From Paracoccus isoporae (lineage in GTDB: Bacteria; Pseudomonadota; Alphaproteobacteria; Rhodobacterales; Rhodobacteraceae), in NCBI RefSeq assembly GCF_900101865.1, contig NZ_FNAH01000004.1, positions 186,001 through 250,000 on the forward strand: a stretch of 64,000 nucleotides of DNA. The letters are read 5' to 3'. The notes under the pieces were generated by a model, which worked only from the letters and a program-made list of their open reading frames with translations, was not told the origin of the DNA and searched no databases. The translations under genes were made by a program, and so were the position numbers. The first letter of the stretch is position 1, and every line of letters starts with the position of its first letter. This document shows positions 1-9,777 of this stretch, one piece after another.

Positions 1-151
1 CGGGATCAATTCCCCGCGGGTTGTCGGTCAAGCAGACGAAGCGATGCGGACGATCCAGATGGCGGCGCACCTGCCGGTAGAGCCGGTTCACATCGGCGGC
101 GCCGTAAAGCGTGCCCCATTTCATGCAGATGACATTGACCATGTCGGACAT
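1..151 (-). CDS. Conserved hypothetical protein, possibly glycosyltransferase-like (partial)
   Basis: Fifty N-terminal residues are visible before the gene runs off the window edge. The reading frame opens with ATG at 151 and starts MSDMVNVICMKWGTLYG; a second in-frame ATG lies at 142. The visible part includes a VNRLYRQVRRHL stretch and a RFVCLTDN strand, which reminds me of the N-terminus of small nucleotide-sugar-utilising proteins seen near sulfate-assimilation genes in Rhodobacteraceae. That assignment is from memory of the family only and is weak. The gene follows the ATP sulfurylase gene on the same strand, but a strong hairpin terminator lies between them. Confidence 0.55.
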   Translation of the reverse strand, partial: MSDMVNVICMKWGTLYGAADVNRLYRQVRRHLDRPHRFVCLTDNPRGIDP

Positions 152-176
152 GGAAACCTCGCAAACCAAAAACTGA

Positions 177-212
177 TAAAAACACCCGCCGGGCCATACG
201 CGCCCGGCGGGT
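177..212 (-). terminator. Rho-independent terminator after the ATP sulfurylase/APS kinase gene
   Basis: An 11-bp perfect inverted repeat (184-194 against 202-212, GC-rich) with a 7-nt loop is followed, reading the minus strand, by one G and a run of five T (plus-strand A run 178-182). It begins 20 bp past the stop codon at 233. Confidence 0.75.
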
Positions 213-232
213 TCACAATGTCAAGCAGGGGA

Positions 233-1942
233 TCAGTTCAGGCCGATCAGCCCCATCTGTTCCAGTTTCAGCAGCACCTGATGGGCCGCGTTGTCCACAT
301 CGATATCGGTCGTGTCCACGCGCAGTTCCGGTGCCTGCGGCTCTTCGTAAGGGTCCGAGATGCCGGTGAATTCCTTGATCTTGCCCTCGCGCGCGAGCTT
401 GTACAGACCCTTGCGGTCGCGGCGTTCGCATTCTTCCAGCGGGGTCGAGACATGGACCTCGGCAAAGGCGCCATATTGCTCGATCATCTCGCGGACCGAC
501 CGGCGGGTCGCGGTATAGGGCGCAATCGGCGCGCAGATGGCGATGCCGCCATTCTTGGTGATCTCGGAGGCGACATAGCCGATGCGCTTGATGTTGATGT
601 CGCGATGCTCCTTGCTGAAGCCCAGCTCGGATGACAGATGCTTGCGCACCACGTCGCCATCCAGCAGCGTGACCGGACGCCCGCCCATCTCCATCAGCTT
701 GACCATCAGCGCGTTGGCGACGGTGGATTTGCCCGATCCCGACAGCCCGGTGAAGAACACCGTAAAGCCCTGCTGCGCGCGCGGGGGCGAGGTGCGGCGC
801 AACTGCTGCACCACCTCGGGGAAGCTGAACCATTCCGGGATTTCCAGCCCCTCACGCAGGCGGCGGCGCAGCTCGGTGCCCGAGATGTTCAGGACCGTCA
901 CGCCCTCTTCGATCTCATCGGCGGGTTCGTATTGGGCGCGTTCCTGCACGTAAACCATATGCTTGAAATCGACCATCTTCACGCCGATCTCGTCCTCATG
1001 CCTGCGGAACAGCTCCTGCGCGTCATAAGGGCCGTAGAAATCCTCGCCGGCGGAGTTCTTGCCGGGGCCGGCATGGTCGCGGCCGACGATGAAATGCGTC
1101 GCCCCGTGATTGCGGCGGATCAGCCCGTGCCACACCGCCTCGCGCGGTCCGGCCATCCGCATCGCCAGGTTCAGCAGCGACAGCGTGGTCGTCGAGGACG
1201 GATACTTGTCCAGCACCGCCTCATAGCAGCGCACGCGGGTGAAGTGGTCCACATCGCCCGGCTTGGTCATGCCGACAACCGGGTGAATCATCAGGTTGGC
1301 CTGCGCCTCGCGCGCGGCACGGAAGGTCAGTTCCTGATGCGCACGGTGCAGCGGGTTGCGGGTCTGGAACACCACGACCTTGCGCCAGCCCAGCTTCTTG
1401 AACATGGCGCGGAGTTCATTGGGCGTGTTGCGCCGGCCGCGGAAATCGTAATGGGTCGGCGGCTGCAGCCCCTTGACCGGCCCGCCCAGATAGACCGGCC
1501 CGGCCTGGTTATGCAGGTAATTCACCGCCGGATGGGCGAGATCGTCGGCACCGAAGACCTTCTCGGCCTCCAGCGACTTGTTCGGCACCCATTTATCGGT
1601 CACCGACATGATGGCGAGGATCACGCCCTCCTGGTCGCGCAGCGCGATGTCGGTGCCGGGCTCCAGCCCCTCGGCAAATTTTTCCGACACGTCGAGATTG
1701 ATCGGCATCGGCCAGAGCGCACCATCGGTCAGCCGCATCTCGTTGACGACGCTGTCGTAATCCGCCTCGGTCAGAAACCCCTTCAGCGGACTGAACCCGC
1801 CATTCATCAGCAGTTCCAGATCGCAGATCTGCCGCGGGGTCAGATCCCAGCTTGGCATGTTGCCGGCATCGTCTTTCAGCTTGTCCGCAGCCTCTGGCGC
1901 GACATAGAGTTCCGGGATCGGGGCGTGGTTGGTTGCGGTCAT
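233..1942 (-). CDS. Bifunctional sulfate adenylyltransferase / adenylylsulfate kinase
   Basis: This 569-residue protein makes APS from sulfate and ATP and then phosphorylates it to PAPS, the entry to assimilatory sulfate reduction. The N-terminal two thirds (about 1-380) is a homomeric Sat-type ATP sulfurylase: QTRNPLHRAH at 193-202 is the HxxH nucleotide motif and GRDHAGPG at 287-294 is also diagnostic. The C-terminal 180 residues are an APS kinase with Walker A GLSGSGKST at 399-407 and GFSKEHRDIN at 441-450. The kinase Walker A is intact, unlike fungal fusions in which this domain is only regulatory. The ATG at 1942 begins MTATNHAPIPELYV; a longer reading frame reaches 2029 but its extra residues look non-coding. 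The gene stands alone, with its own terminator. Confidence 0.95.
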   Translation of the reverse strand: MTATNHAPIPELYVAPEAADKLKDDAGNMPSWDLTPRQICDLELLMNGGFSPLKGFLTEADYDSVVNEMRLTDGALWPMPINLDVSEKFAEGLEPGTDIALRDQEGVILAIMSVTDKWVPNKSLEAEKVFGADDLAHPAVNYLHNQAGPVYLGGPVKGLQPPTHYDFRGRRNTPNELRAMFKKLGWRKVVVFQTRNPLHRAHQELTFRAAREAQANLMIHPVVGMTKPGDVDHFTRVRCYEAVLDKYPSSTTTLSLLNLAMRMAGPREAVWHGLIRRNHGATHFIVGRDHAGPGKNSAGEDFYGPYDAQELFRRHEDEIGVKMVDFKHMVYVQERAQYEPADEIEEGVTVLNISGTELRRRLREGLEIPEWFSFPEVVQQLRRTSPPRAQQGFTVFFTGLSGSGKSTVANALMVKLMEMGGRPVTLLDGDVVRKHLSSELGFSKEHRDINIKRIGYVASEITKNGGIAICAPIAPYTATRRSVREMIEQYGAFAEVHVSTPLEECERRDRKGLYKLAREGKIKEFTGISDPYEEPQAPELRVDTTDIDVDNAAHQVLLKLEQMGLIGLN

Positions 1943-2283
1943 GTCAGTTACTCGGTCGGATTCGGATTGCGGCGTCACGCGCCCCGCACGGGGCGAGATC
2001 GTCTTGGGCTGGATTAGCGACGGCGACACGCAGTTTCAACTCTCGCCGCCGCGTGGCAGCCATGCAGCGGGCAAATATCTTCACTTTTCGTGGATGGTTG
2101 CGCATTGGCCACGGAATCGCGACCGGGGCGCAGCAGTTAATCTCTGCGATTTTAACCATTTAGCCCGCTCCAGCCCACCGCTTCGGGCATCGCAACCGCC
2201 TTCCGCCGCCGGCCGGCTGCGCTTATGTTCTGCTTTTGTTCGTGGTAGGCTCATTCCACGATCCAGATCGAGAGAGGAATATT
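1943..2283. other. Divergent intergenic region between the ATP sulfurylase and metallopeptidase-like genes
   Basis: These 341 bp separate two divergent genes and must hold both promoters. A perfect 7-bp inverted repeat with a 2-nt centre (CGCCCCG, CA, CGGGGCG; 1980-1995) sits about 38 bp before the start codon of the sulfurylase gene, where it could be an operator or a leader hairpin. A more AT-rich patch lies near 2138-2165. I see no convincing gene and no riboswitch fold. Confidence 0.4.
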
Positions 2284-3357
2284 ATGACCGCCGATCTCAG
2301 CACGAATGAATTTATGACCTTTTCCGACCCGTCCCGCGCGCCGGGCGCCGCCGCGCCGCGCAACGAGCCGGTGTTTCATCAATATGGCCGCGTCGCGATC
2401 GCGGATGCGCCCGGCGTCACGGACCCGGCCCCGCCCTCGCCTTATAATGCCGCCGAGATGTCGGCGACGGAGCTGATGGGCGCGCATGCCTTCCGGCGCC
2501 GTAGCGCAAACAACAGCCGCGCCGCCGGGAAGAAGCGGAATTTCGAGGGGCTGTCCTGGCAGGGTGCGGCGGATGGCGGCCCGGCCCCGATCCACCCGCC
2601 GGGCGAGGCGCTGACGCGGTTCGACACACCCGCCCCGCCGCAATGGGCCGCACCGGAGGAATTGCCGCCGCTGTCGGCGCGGATGACCGGGCGGATCGCG
2701 GTGGGGCTGGTGATCGTGTCGGGCACCGCCGCGCATCTGCGCTTCACCACCGATGAGCAGTTGCTCGTCGTGTCCGAGGTGCAGAACGGGTTGTCCTTCC
2801 TGGCCAATGAGGCGCCGCAGAAGGATGTGACCTTCGTGCACGACATCTCCGTCCTGTCGGTCAGCGCGGCGGAGGCGCCGCCCGACGCGCGGGATTTCGA
2901 CGCCTTCGAGGCGCCATGGCGCGATGGCGCCCTAGCGCAGCTCGGTCACCGGCCGGGGCTGGCGGGGGCGGATGCCTATGCCCGCGCGTTGCGCGACAGG
3001 CACGGGACGGACTGGGCCTATATCGCCTTCTTCACCAAATACCGCCTCTGGCATTTCGCCTATGCGAGCCTGGGCGGGCCGCGCCTGGTCATGCATTTCG
3101 ACAATGACGGCTGGGGACCGGAGCAGATCGACCGCGTCTTCGCGCATGAAACCGGCCATATCTTTCACGCGCCCGACGAATACGCCCAGTCCGGATGCGA
3201 TTGCGGCGGGGCCTGGGGCCATTTCGGCGAACCCAACCGCAACTGCGCCAATTGCGCGCCGGGCGGTAGCCAGAAATGCATCATGCAGTCGAATGACTGG
3301 GCAATGTGCGATGCAACGCGGCGACATCTGGGCTATTCTGGTCTCTCGGAGATATAG
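2284..3357 (+). CDS. M64-like zinc metallopeptidase family protein of unknown role
   Basis: This 357-residue protein carries HETGHIFHAPDEY at 288-300, an HExxH zinc motif followed by a DEY, much like the HEFGHSF..ADEY signature of peptidase family M64. A cysteine-rich tail (Cys 305, 307, 321, 324, 332, 342) includes CIMQSN at 332-337, which could supply the Met-turn of metzincins. The centre (about 135-195) has a GRIAVGLVIVSG strand that I associate with a conserved but uncharacterised bacterial family. No signal peptide or membrane segment is visible, so a cytosolic location is inferred. ATG 2284 is chosen because GAGAGAGG lies 6 bp upstream. A small gene starts 15 bp after its stop. Peptidase activity is not proven. 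Confidence 0.75.
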   Translation: MTADLSTNEFMTFSDPSRAPGAAAPRNEPVFHQYGRVAIADAPGVTDPAPPSPYNAAEMSATELMGAHAFRRRSANNSRAAGKKRNFEGLSWQGAADGGPAPIHPPGEALTRFDTPAPPQWAAPEELPPLSARMTGRIAVGLVIVSGTAAHLRFTTDEQLLVVSEVQNGLSFLANEAPQKDVTFVHDISVLSVSAAEAPPDARDFDAFEAPWRDGALAQLGHRPGLAGADAYARALRDRHGTDWAYIAFFTKYRLWHFAYASLGGPRLVMHFDNDGWGPEQIDRVFAHETGHIFHAPDEYAQSGCDCGGAWGHFGEPNRNCANCAPGGSQKCIMQSNDWAMCDATRRHLGYSGLSEI

Positions 3358-3371
3358 GAGCGACCCCTGGT

Positions 3372-3671
3372 GTGAGCGACACGGTGCTGATCTATGTGGC
3401 AGAAACAACCGCCAGCTCGGCGACGCTGCAATCGACGATCCGCACGGCACAGCAAAGCTCGGGCGGGCGGCTCTACGTCATCAGTTCCGACGGTGGCGCA
3501 GCGCCCCAGGGTGCGCAGATCCTGCACGGCCCCGAGGATCTCGCGGCGATCCGTGATATGCTCAGCCAGAGCGACAGCCTGTTTGCGAGCGCATGGTTCT
3601 CGCGCCGTCAGGACAAGGCCCGCGCCGGCGACGGCGAAAGCTGGGACACGGGCGATTTCGACTGTCCCTGA
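3372..3671 (+). CDS. Small hypothetical protein downstream of the metallopeptidase-like gene
   Basis: This 99-residue reading frame starts with GTG at 3372, 11 bp after an AGGAG (3356-3360) that overlaps the stop codon of the preceding gene, so the two are probably translated from one transcript. The sequence begins MSDTVLIYVAETTAS and predicts a short alpha/beta fold: a beta strand, a helix, the strand GGRLYVISSD, another helix and an acidic tail ending GDFDCP. It has no signal peptide. I do not recognise a family. Its position suggests it works with, or is a target or inhibitor of, the metallopeptidase-like protein, which is inference only. Confidence 0.6.
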   Translation: MSDTVLIYVAETTASSATLQSTIRTAQQSSGGRLYVISSDGGAAPQGAQILHGPEDLAAIRDMLSQSDSLFASAWFSRRQDKARAGDGESWDTGDFDCP

Positions 3672-3760
3672 CACCCGCAGGCCATGCCCGGAACCCGTGC
3701 CGAAGGCGCCGCGTTCGCCTTCTTCAACCCGTCATCCCACCTCAGCCGGAAAGGCAAGAC

Positions 3761-4165
3761 ATGACCCAGAGCCACGATATTTCCTGCGACTGCCGTGCCG
3801 TCTCGATCAGGCTGTCCGGTGCGCCCCGCGTGCGCGGCCATTGCCATTGCCAGGACTGCCGCACCCTGCTGGACGTGCCCTATCACTCGGTCACAGCCTG
3901 GAACCCCGACCAGCTCGAGGTGACGCAAGGCGGCGACAGGCTGATCGAATTCCAGCACCCGGCGCTGCAGATGAAGCGCGTGTTCTGCGCCGAGTGTGGC
4001 GAGACCGTGTACAACACCAACGCGATGGACTGGCGCGTGGTCTCGCTGCATCTCATCGCCAAAAACAACGATGGCGAGATTCCCGACGATCTCGCTCCGC
4101 TCAGCCATTTCCACTACGCAGCTCGCATCGTCTCCATCGACGATGATCTGCCCAAAAAAGACTGA
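3761..4165 (+). CDS. GFA family (CENP-V/Gfa-type) zinc-binding protein
   Basis: This 134-residue protein shows the cysteine pattern of the glutathione-dependent formaldehyde-activating enzyme family: CDC at 9-11, CHCQDC at 28-33 and CAEC at 76-79, which together bind two zinc ions in structurally known members. True Gfa condenses formaldehyde with glutathione, but most family members have no assigned substrate. The start at 3761 places MTQSHDISCDC at the N-terminus, matching the normal family length; the longer upstream reading frame is arginine-rich and not credible. No formaldehyde oxidation gene lies nearby. Confidence 0.85.
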   Translation: MTQSHDISCDCRAVSIRLSGAPRVRGHCHCQDCRTLLDVPYHSVTAWNPDQLEVTQGGDRLIEFQHPALQMKRVFCAECGETVYNTNAMDWRVVSLHLIAKNNDGEIPDDLAPLSHFHYAARIVSIDDDLPKKD

Positions 4166-4192
4166 GCGACACGCGACGCGCCGACCCCGCCG

Positions 4193-4696
4193 CTACAGCC
4201 TGCGGCTGTCATAGGCCCAGTGCAGCAGCGCCTGCCGCTGTTTGGGCCGGCAGGACAGATCGCCCTCCTCACAGCCCTTGCGCACCTGCCCGACATGGCG
4301 GCGCATCGCCCGCCAGCGGCCGATCTGGCGTTCGTCATCCGCATGCCGGCGGCCCGTGTAATAGCGGCAATACCACTGGAACCAGCCGCGCGGGTCATCC
4401 TCGTGGATCCAGCCCTTCCTGCGCCACTCCGACAAGGGCTGGCTGGCATGGATGCCGAAATAATTCAGCGCCTTGTCCGGCTTGCCGGGCGACAGCTTGG
4501 CCCCCTCGAACCAGGATTTCGGGAACTCGTCCCGGCAATCGGTCATGTAGCAGCCGCCGAACACGCCCATCTCCAGCATGTCTTTCGGGGTCAGATCGGG
4601 TGTGAAACCCTCGGCGAAATCCTGTCCCGGCCGGGCCGTCAGATCGTAGCTGTAGCCCTGCTGCATCTTGTCATTGACCTCGACCCGGCGCGCCAC
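4193..4696 (-). CDS. Conserved hypothetical protein following trxB
   Basis: This 167-residue soluble protein begins with GTG at 4696, only 4 bp after the trxB stop codon, so it is almost certainly co-transcribed with trxB. It is rich in aromatic and charged residues, with WFQWYCRYYTGRR and GRWRAMRRHVGQVRKGC segments and two pairs of cysteines. The sequence resembles a protein conserved across Rhodobacteraceae whose function is not known to me. A GTG start is preferred over the later ATG because the stretch VARRVEVNDKMQQGY looks like a genuine N-terminus. A redox role is suggested only by the trxB linkage. Confidence 0.75.
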   Translation of the reverse strand: MARRVEVNDKMQQGYSYDLTARPGQDFAEGFTPDLTPKDMLEMGVFGGCYMTDCRDEFPKSWFEGAKLSPGKPDKALNYFGIHASQPLSEWRRKGWIHEDDPRGWFQWYCRYYTGRRHADDERQIGRWRAMRRHVGQVRKGCEEGDLSCRPKQRQALLHWAYDSRRL

Positions 4697-4700
4697 GACC

Positions 4701-5702
<1,002 letters not shown>

Positions 5703-5840
5703 TCATACCTGCTTGCCATCTAGCTAGTGCAGGCGGGGCCATGCTTCAATCCCGGCCCGTGTTCGGCGACCTCGCGTAAGAATATTGCGCAATCCAACCT
5801 CTGCGTGTAGTTTCCTTCACGTTGCAGCGGAGAAACCAGA

Positions 5841-6338
5841 ATGGCCGGAACCAAGCTTGACGGAATCGATCGAAAGATCCTGGCCGAGCTGCAATCCGAC
5901 GGGCGCATGACGAATGTGGAACTGGCGCGGCGCGTCGGGATTTCCGCGCCGCCCTGCCTGCGCCGGGTCCGGGTTCTGGAAGAGGCCGGGTATATCCGCG
6001 GCTATCACGCCGATGTCGATGCCAAGACGCTGGGGTTCGAGGTCAAGGTCTTTGCCATGGTGCGGCTGCAGAACCAGTCCGAGCGCGACCTGGCGGAGTT
6101 CGAGCATCGCGCCCAGGGCTGGCCGCTGGTCCGCGAATGCCACATGCTGAACGGCGAGATCGATTTCATCCTGAAATGCGTGGCCCCCGACCTGACCAGT
6201 TTTCAGCGCTTCCTGACCGAACGCCTGACCGCCGCGCCGAATGTCGCCTCGGTCAAGACCTCGCTGGTGATCCGCTGCGCCAAGGACGAGGCCGGGGTGC
6301 CGTTCTCGGAAATCGGCATCGCCACAGCTTCGGGCTGA
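5841..6338 (+). CDS. Lrp/AsnC family transcriptional regulator
   Basis: This 165-residue protein has an N-terminal winged helix-turn-helix (about 5-65, starting LDGIDRKILAELQSDGRMTN) and a C-terminal RAM ligand-binding domain (about 70-150), the layout of the leucine-responsive regulator family. Members bind amino acids and act as dimers or octamers on DNA. It is divergent from trxB with about 150 bp between start codons, so it may control trxB or itself. The ligand cannot be predicted from sequence. Confidence 0.92.
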   Translation: MAGTKLDGIDRKILAELQSDGRMTNVELARRVGISAPPCLRRVRVLEEAGYIRGYHADVDAKTLGFEVKVFAMVRLQNQSERDLAEFEHRAQGWPLVRECHMLNGEIDFILKCVAPDLTSFQRFLTERLTAAPNVASVKTSLVIRCAKDEAGVPFSEIGIATASG

Positions 6339-6365
6339 CTTGCGGCGCGCGCGGCCCGCATCCGA

Positions 6366-7130
6366 TCACAGCGAGATGACAGAGATCAGCCGCCCGTAAT
6401 CGGCTTCCTGCCGATGGGTGCTGCGCCGATAGGAAAAGAACCGCTCCGCGTCGGAATAGGTGCAATGGCCGGTCCATGCCGCATCGACCCCGGCCTCGCG
6501 CAGACGCGCCAGCCCGTATCCCGGCAGATCGAACATCGGCTTGCCCCCGGCCCCGCCGGCAAAGAACCGCTCGGCCTCGGGATCATCGGCGGTCACGTCC
6601 TCCATGAAGTCCCATCCGACCTCATAGGCGCGCTGCGAGATGGTCGGCCCGATCACCGCCCTGATCCGTCCGGCCCCGAGCGCCCGCATCGCATCCGCCG
6701 TGGCCTCGAGCACACCCGAGAGGGCGCCCTTCCATCCCGCATGGGCCGCGCCGATCACCCCGGCCGCCGGATCGGCCAGCAACACCGGCTGGCAATCCGC
6801 CGTCAGCACCGCGAGCGCCAGCCCCGGCGTCGCCGTGACAAGCGCATCGGCCCGTGTCTCGCGGATCGCGGCCAGATCGCTGGCGGCCTTTACCGTCACC
6901 ACCTCGGCGGAATGCACCTGGTGGACGGTCAGCAGGGCGGGCGCATCGACGCCCATCGCCTCGGCCACCCGCGCCCGGTTGGTCTCCACCACGTCGCGCT
7001 GATCGCTGGAGCCACGGCCGCAGTTCAGCCCGGTATAGAGCCCGGTGCTCGCCCCGCCCTTTCGGGTGAAGAACCCGTGCCGGACCGGAGCCAGCAGATC
7101 ATGCGTCAGGATTTCCAGCGTCAGCTTCAT
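6366..7130 (-). CDS. pgeF: Peptidoglycan editing factor PgeF (YfiH family, purine nucleoside phosphorylase/laccase fold)
   Basis: This 254-residue cytosolic protein belongs to the DUF152/YfiH family. The Escherichia coli homologue keeps L-serine out of the muropeptide stem; other members cleave adenosine. The metal-site motifs HQVHS (70-74), ADCQPV (111-116) and AAHAGWKG (128-135) are intact. The ATG at 7130 overlaps the stop codon of the upstream methyltransferase gene by 4 bp, so it is the last gene of an lgt-midA-pgeF operon. Older records call this family polyphenol oxidase. Confidence 0.92.
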   Translation of the reverse strand: MKLTLEILTHDLLAPVRHGFFTRKGGASTGLYTGLNCGRGSSDQRDVVETNRARVAEAMGVDAPALLTVHQVHSAEVVTVKAASDLAAIRETRADALVTATPGLALAVLTADCQPVLLADPAAGVIGAAHAGWKGALSGVLEATADAMRALGAGRIRAVIGPTISQRAYEVGWDFMEDVTADDPEAERFFAGGAGGKPMFDLPGYGLARLREAGVDAAWTGHCTYSDAERFFSYRRSTHRQEADYGRLISVISL

Positions 7131-8194
7131 GTTCCCCCATCGGCGGGATCGGTGCGGTGCGGATTTCCGAAACCCGGCGGCGCGGGGCCTCCGCGCGGCC
7201 AGATTGCAAGCGCCTTGAACAACTCTCCCATTTCGTCGCCGCGGGTCAAGCGTTCTGCGGCCCGGATCGCGCCCGGATCGCCGGACGCAGCCAGCCGTGC
7301 CGCGCGCGCCCCGATGCCCAGATCGCGCAGCAGCGCCCCCTGCGTGGTCATGGCAGCCGCACATCCGGCCGCATGCGCGGCGGCGGCAAGAGGCGCGAAA
7401 TCGACATGCGCAGTCAGGTCGGCCTCGCCCGGCGCGGCCAGCGGATCGACAGGCCGGTGCCCGGCCACGGCCTGAAACGTGTCTCCCCGCCCGTTCCAGC
7501 CGCCGTAATCAATGAACAGCGCAACCCCGCCTTGCGCAGCGATCCGCCCGGCCACGGCGCGGATCACCGCCTCCGCAGGCGGGCAGCGCTCGATCACCTC
7601 TCCGGGCCGGCCTGGCAAATCCAGCGTCATCAGCGGCCCCAGACCGAAGGCGAGCCTCTCCTCTCCCAGCCCGATCAGACGCTCGGCCCATCCCGCCTCG
7701 ACCCGCTGGAACTGGCGGATCGGCAGCGCATCCAGGAACTCGTTGGCCAGCAGATAGAGCGGCGCGTCCGGCAGATCGGCCACCTGATCGAGATGGCGCA
7801 GATCCGCACCCAGCCGCGCGCGCTGCAGGCTTCGCAGATGTGGCGAGGCCTCGACCAAATGCAGCCTTGCAGCCTCTGCCATGCCCGGCACCACCCGCAT
7901 CGCGCGCCGCGCATCCTCCATCAGCGTGCCGCGACCCGGCCCGATCTCGGCCAGCGTGAACGGCGCAGGCCCGCCCTGATCCATCCAGCACTGCCCCAGG
8001 AACAGGCCCAGCAACTCGCCGAAGACCTGGCTGATCTCCGGCGCTGTCACGAAATCACCGGCCCGGCCGAACGGATCGCGCGTCGCGTAATAGCCGTGAT
8101 CGGGATGCAGCAGGCACAGCTCCATGTAGCGCGCGACCGAGATCGGACCGCTGCGCCGGATCTCATCGGCGATGAGCGCGGCCAATCGCGTCAT
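7127..8194 (-). CDS. MidA/NDUFAF7-family class I SAM-dependent methyltransferase
   Basis: This 355-residue protein belongs to the DUF185 family, whose mitochondrial members dimethylate an arginine of the complex I subunit NDUFS2. The SAM-binding motif appears as [14 protein letters not shown], and the family signatures HPDHGYY near the N-terminus and [15 protein letters not shown] in the centre are present. The bacterial role is inferred from the mitochondrial one and may be maturation of NADH dehydrogenase. The gene overlaps lgt upstream and pgeF downstream by 4 bp each (ATGA), indicating translational coupling. Confidence 0.9.
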   Translation of the reverse strand: MTRLAALIADEIRRSGPISVARYMELCLLHPDHGYYATRDPFGRAGDFVTAPEISQVFGELLGLFLGQCWMDQGGPAPFTLAEIGPGRGTLMEDARRAMRVVPGMAEAARLHLVEASPHLRSLQRARLGADLRHLDQVADLPDAPLYLLANEFLDALPIRQFQRVEAGWAERLIGLGEERLAFGLGPLMTLDLPGRPGEVIERCPPAEAVIRAVAGRIAAQGGVALFIDYGGWNGRGDTFQAVAGHRPVDPLAAPGEADLTAHVDFAPLAAAAHAAGCAAAMTTQGALLRDLGIGARAARLAASGDPGAIRAAERLTRGDEMGELFKALAIWPRGGPAPPGFGNPHRTDPADGGT

Positions 8195-9054
8195 CTGCGC
8201 GGCTGCCTCATCGCGCGCAGGATGAACACCAGCCCGAGCGCCAACATCGGCAGCGACAGAAGCTGCCCCATGCTGAGGCCAAGCGCCACCCGGCCCAGCG
8301 GATTGTCCGGGGTAATGAACTGCGCATCCGCGACACGGTAGAACTCCACGAAGATCCGCGCGGCCGCATAGCCTGCCAGAAACACACCAAGCGCCAGGCC
8401 CGGCCGGCGCAACGCCCCGCGTCGGATCAGCACCAGCAGCAAAAGCCCCAGCGCCAGCCCCTCCAGCCCCGCCTCGTAGAGCTGGCTGGGATGGCGGGCG
8501 CACAGACCCTCGACACCGGGACAGCTCTGCGCCGCCTCGCCGGGGAAGATGACCCCCCATGGCAACTCGGTGGGACGTCCCCAAAGCTCCGCATTGATGA
8601 AATTCGCGATCCGCCCGAAGAACAGCCCGATCGGGGCCGCCACCGCCAGCGCATCGGCCAGCCGGAGCGGTGCGACGCCATTCCGGCGCGCCCAAAGCCA
8701 CGCGGCAATGACGACCCCGGCGAACCCGCCATGAAAGGACATGCCGCCCTGCCAGACCTTCACGATCTCCAGCGGATTCGCGAGATAATATCCCGGCTGA
8801 TAGAACAGAACGAACCCCAGCCGCCCGCCCAGGATCACCCCGGCCACGATCCAGGTCAGCAACTCCTCGACCTTGGCCGGCTGCATCGGCGCGGCGTCGC
8901 CCCAGAGCGCGTCGGATTTTATCAGCCGCCAGACCGCCCAGGCCCCGCCGACCAGCCCGACCAGATAGGCAAGCGCGTACCAGCGAAGCGACAATTCCGC
9001 GACGCCGAGCGATATGGTGAAGATCTCCGGCGCGATGTCGGGGAAGGGGATCAT
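8191..9054 (-). CDS. lgt: Prolipoprotein diacylglyceryl transferase
   Basis: This 287-residue inner membrane enzyme transfers diacylglycerol from phosphatidylglycerol to the lipobox cysteine of prolipoproteins, the first step of lipoprotein maturation. Several hydrophobic segments span the sequence, and the Lgt signature is visible as [15 protein letters not shown] with HGGFAGV before it and [12 protein letters not shown] after it. It is the first gene of the lgt-midA-pgeF operon. The ATG at 9054 is followed by the expected short periplasmic N-terminus [11 protein letters not shown]. Confidence 0.96.
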   Translation of the reverse strand: MIPFPDIAPEIFTISLGVAELSLRWYALAYLVGLVGGAWAVWRLIKSDALWGDAAPMQPAKVEELLTWIVAGVILGGRLGFVLFYQPGYYLANPLEIVKVWQGGMSFHGGFAGVVIAAWLWARRNGVAPLRLADALAVAAPIGLFFGRIANFINAELWGRPTELPWGVIFPGEAAQSCPGVEGLCARHPSQLYEAGLEGLALGLLLLVLIRRGALRRPGLALGVFLAGYAAARIFVEFYRVADAQFITPDNPLGRVALGLSMGQLLSLPMLALGLVFILRAMRQPRR

Positions 9055-9163
9055 GTCGGTCCTCGCTGTTTCGCCGGCACGCTAGTCGCCTCGGGCGGGG
9101 TGTCAACATTGAACCCGGTCGCCCTCCACCCCATATTGCGCGAAAGTGATTCAGGAGGGCGAT

Positions 9164-9424
9164 ATGTCCACGCAAAACAAGTTCTTCGACGACATGTCGC
9201 GGATGATGACCAACGCGATGGGCGTGGCCCAGGGCGCCAAGGACGAGGCCGAGAACGCCATGAAGTCCTGGGTCGATCGCTGGCTGGCCGAGCGCAACCT
9301 CGTCACCCGCGAGGAGTTCGATGCGGTGCGCGACATGGCGATCAAGGCGCGGACCGAGAATGCCGAGCTCAAGGCGCGGCTCGACGCGCTCGAATCGGCG
9401 CAGCGCGGCGGCACTCAGGGCTGA
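9164..9424 (+). CDS. ubiK: UbiK-family accessory factor (BMFP domain)
   Basis: This 86-residue protein matches the membrane fusogenic/UbiK family, a small amphipathic coiled-coil protein that assists ubiquinone biosynthesis in Proteobacteria. It has the typical N-terminal amphipathic helix (KFFDDMSRMMTNAMG) and the C-terminal coiled coil ending ELKARLDALE. ATG 9164 is preceded by CAGGAGGGCGAT, an excellent ribosome-binding site. The gene is divergent from lgt and convergent with the next gene, whose end it overlaps by 10 bp. Confidence 0.88.
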   Translation: MSTQNKFFDDMSRMMTNAMGVAQGAKDEAENAMKSWVDRWLAERNLVTREEFDAVRDMAIKARTENAELKARLDALESAQRGGTQG

Positions 9425-9777
9425 TCGAGCGAGACACGCCCCTGCAACACTCCGCTCAGGTCATAGACGAGCAATTCGTCCCGGTCGGTCAGCACGATGA
9501 TCCGCTCACCCGCAAAGGTGATGGCGACGGCGCCGTGACCGGCAGGCAGCGTCACGGCCTCGGGCAGTTCCGGCAAGGGCGGCGTGCCCAGCCGGACCCA
9601 CAGGATCAGCGCGATCACCGCCAACCCGGCCACCATCCCCGCCGCCAGCCCGCCGACGACCAGCTTGAGAAAACGCAGATGCGGCACCTCATCCGGTCCG
9701 GGGTGGGCAGCCTCTCGCGGCCGGTCGGATTCCTCACCTGGACCGTGCGGCGATGATGGGGCTGAGAAACGATCCAT
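9415..9777 (-). CDS. Small single-pass membrane protein (DUF6476-like)
   Basis: This reading frame gives 120 residues from ATG 9777: a polar, proline-rich N-terminus, one strong transmembrane helix (LVVGGLAAGMVAGLAVIALILWV) and a C-terminal beta-rich periplasmic domain. It resembles a Rhodobacteraceae-specific family that I associate with DUF6476; its function is unknown. The first ATG shares two bases with the start codon of the divergent pseudouridine synthase gene, so a downstream GTG before PHLRFLKL may be the real start. Its 3' end overlaps ubiK. Confidence 0.7.
   Translation of the reverse strand: MDRFSAPSSPHGPGEESDRPREAAHPGPDEVPHLRFLKLVVGGLAAGMVAGLAVIALILWVRLGTPPLPELPEAVTLPAGHGAVAITFAGERIIVLTDRDELLVYDLSGVLQGRVSLDQP

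Noticed and set aside
638..2017. A 459-residue open frame antisense to the ATP sulfurylase gene
   Set aside because: It mirrors the codon structure of a well-supported gene, is His/Arg-rich and has no recognisable motif. Similar long shadows lie opposite deoB, paaZ, guaB, fumC and mmsA.
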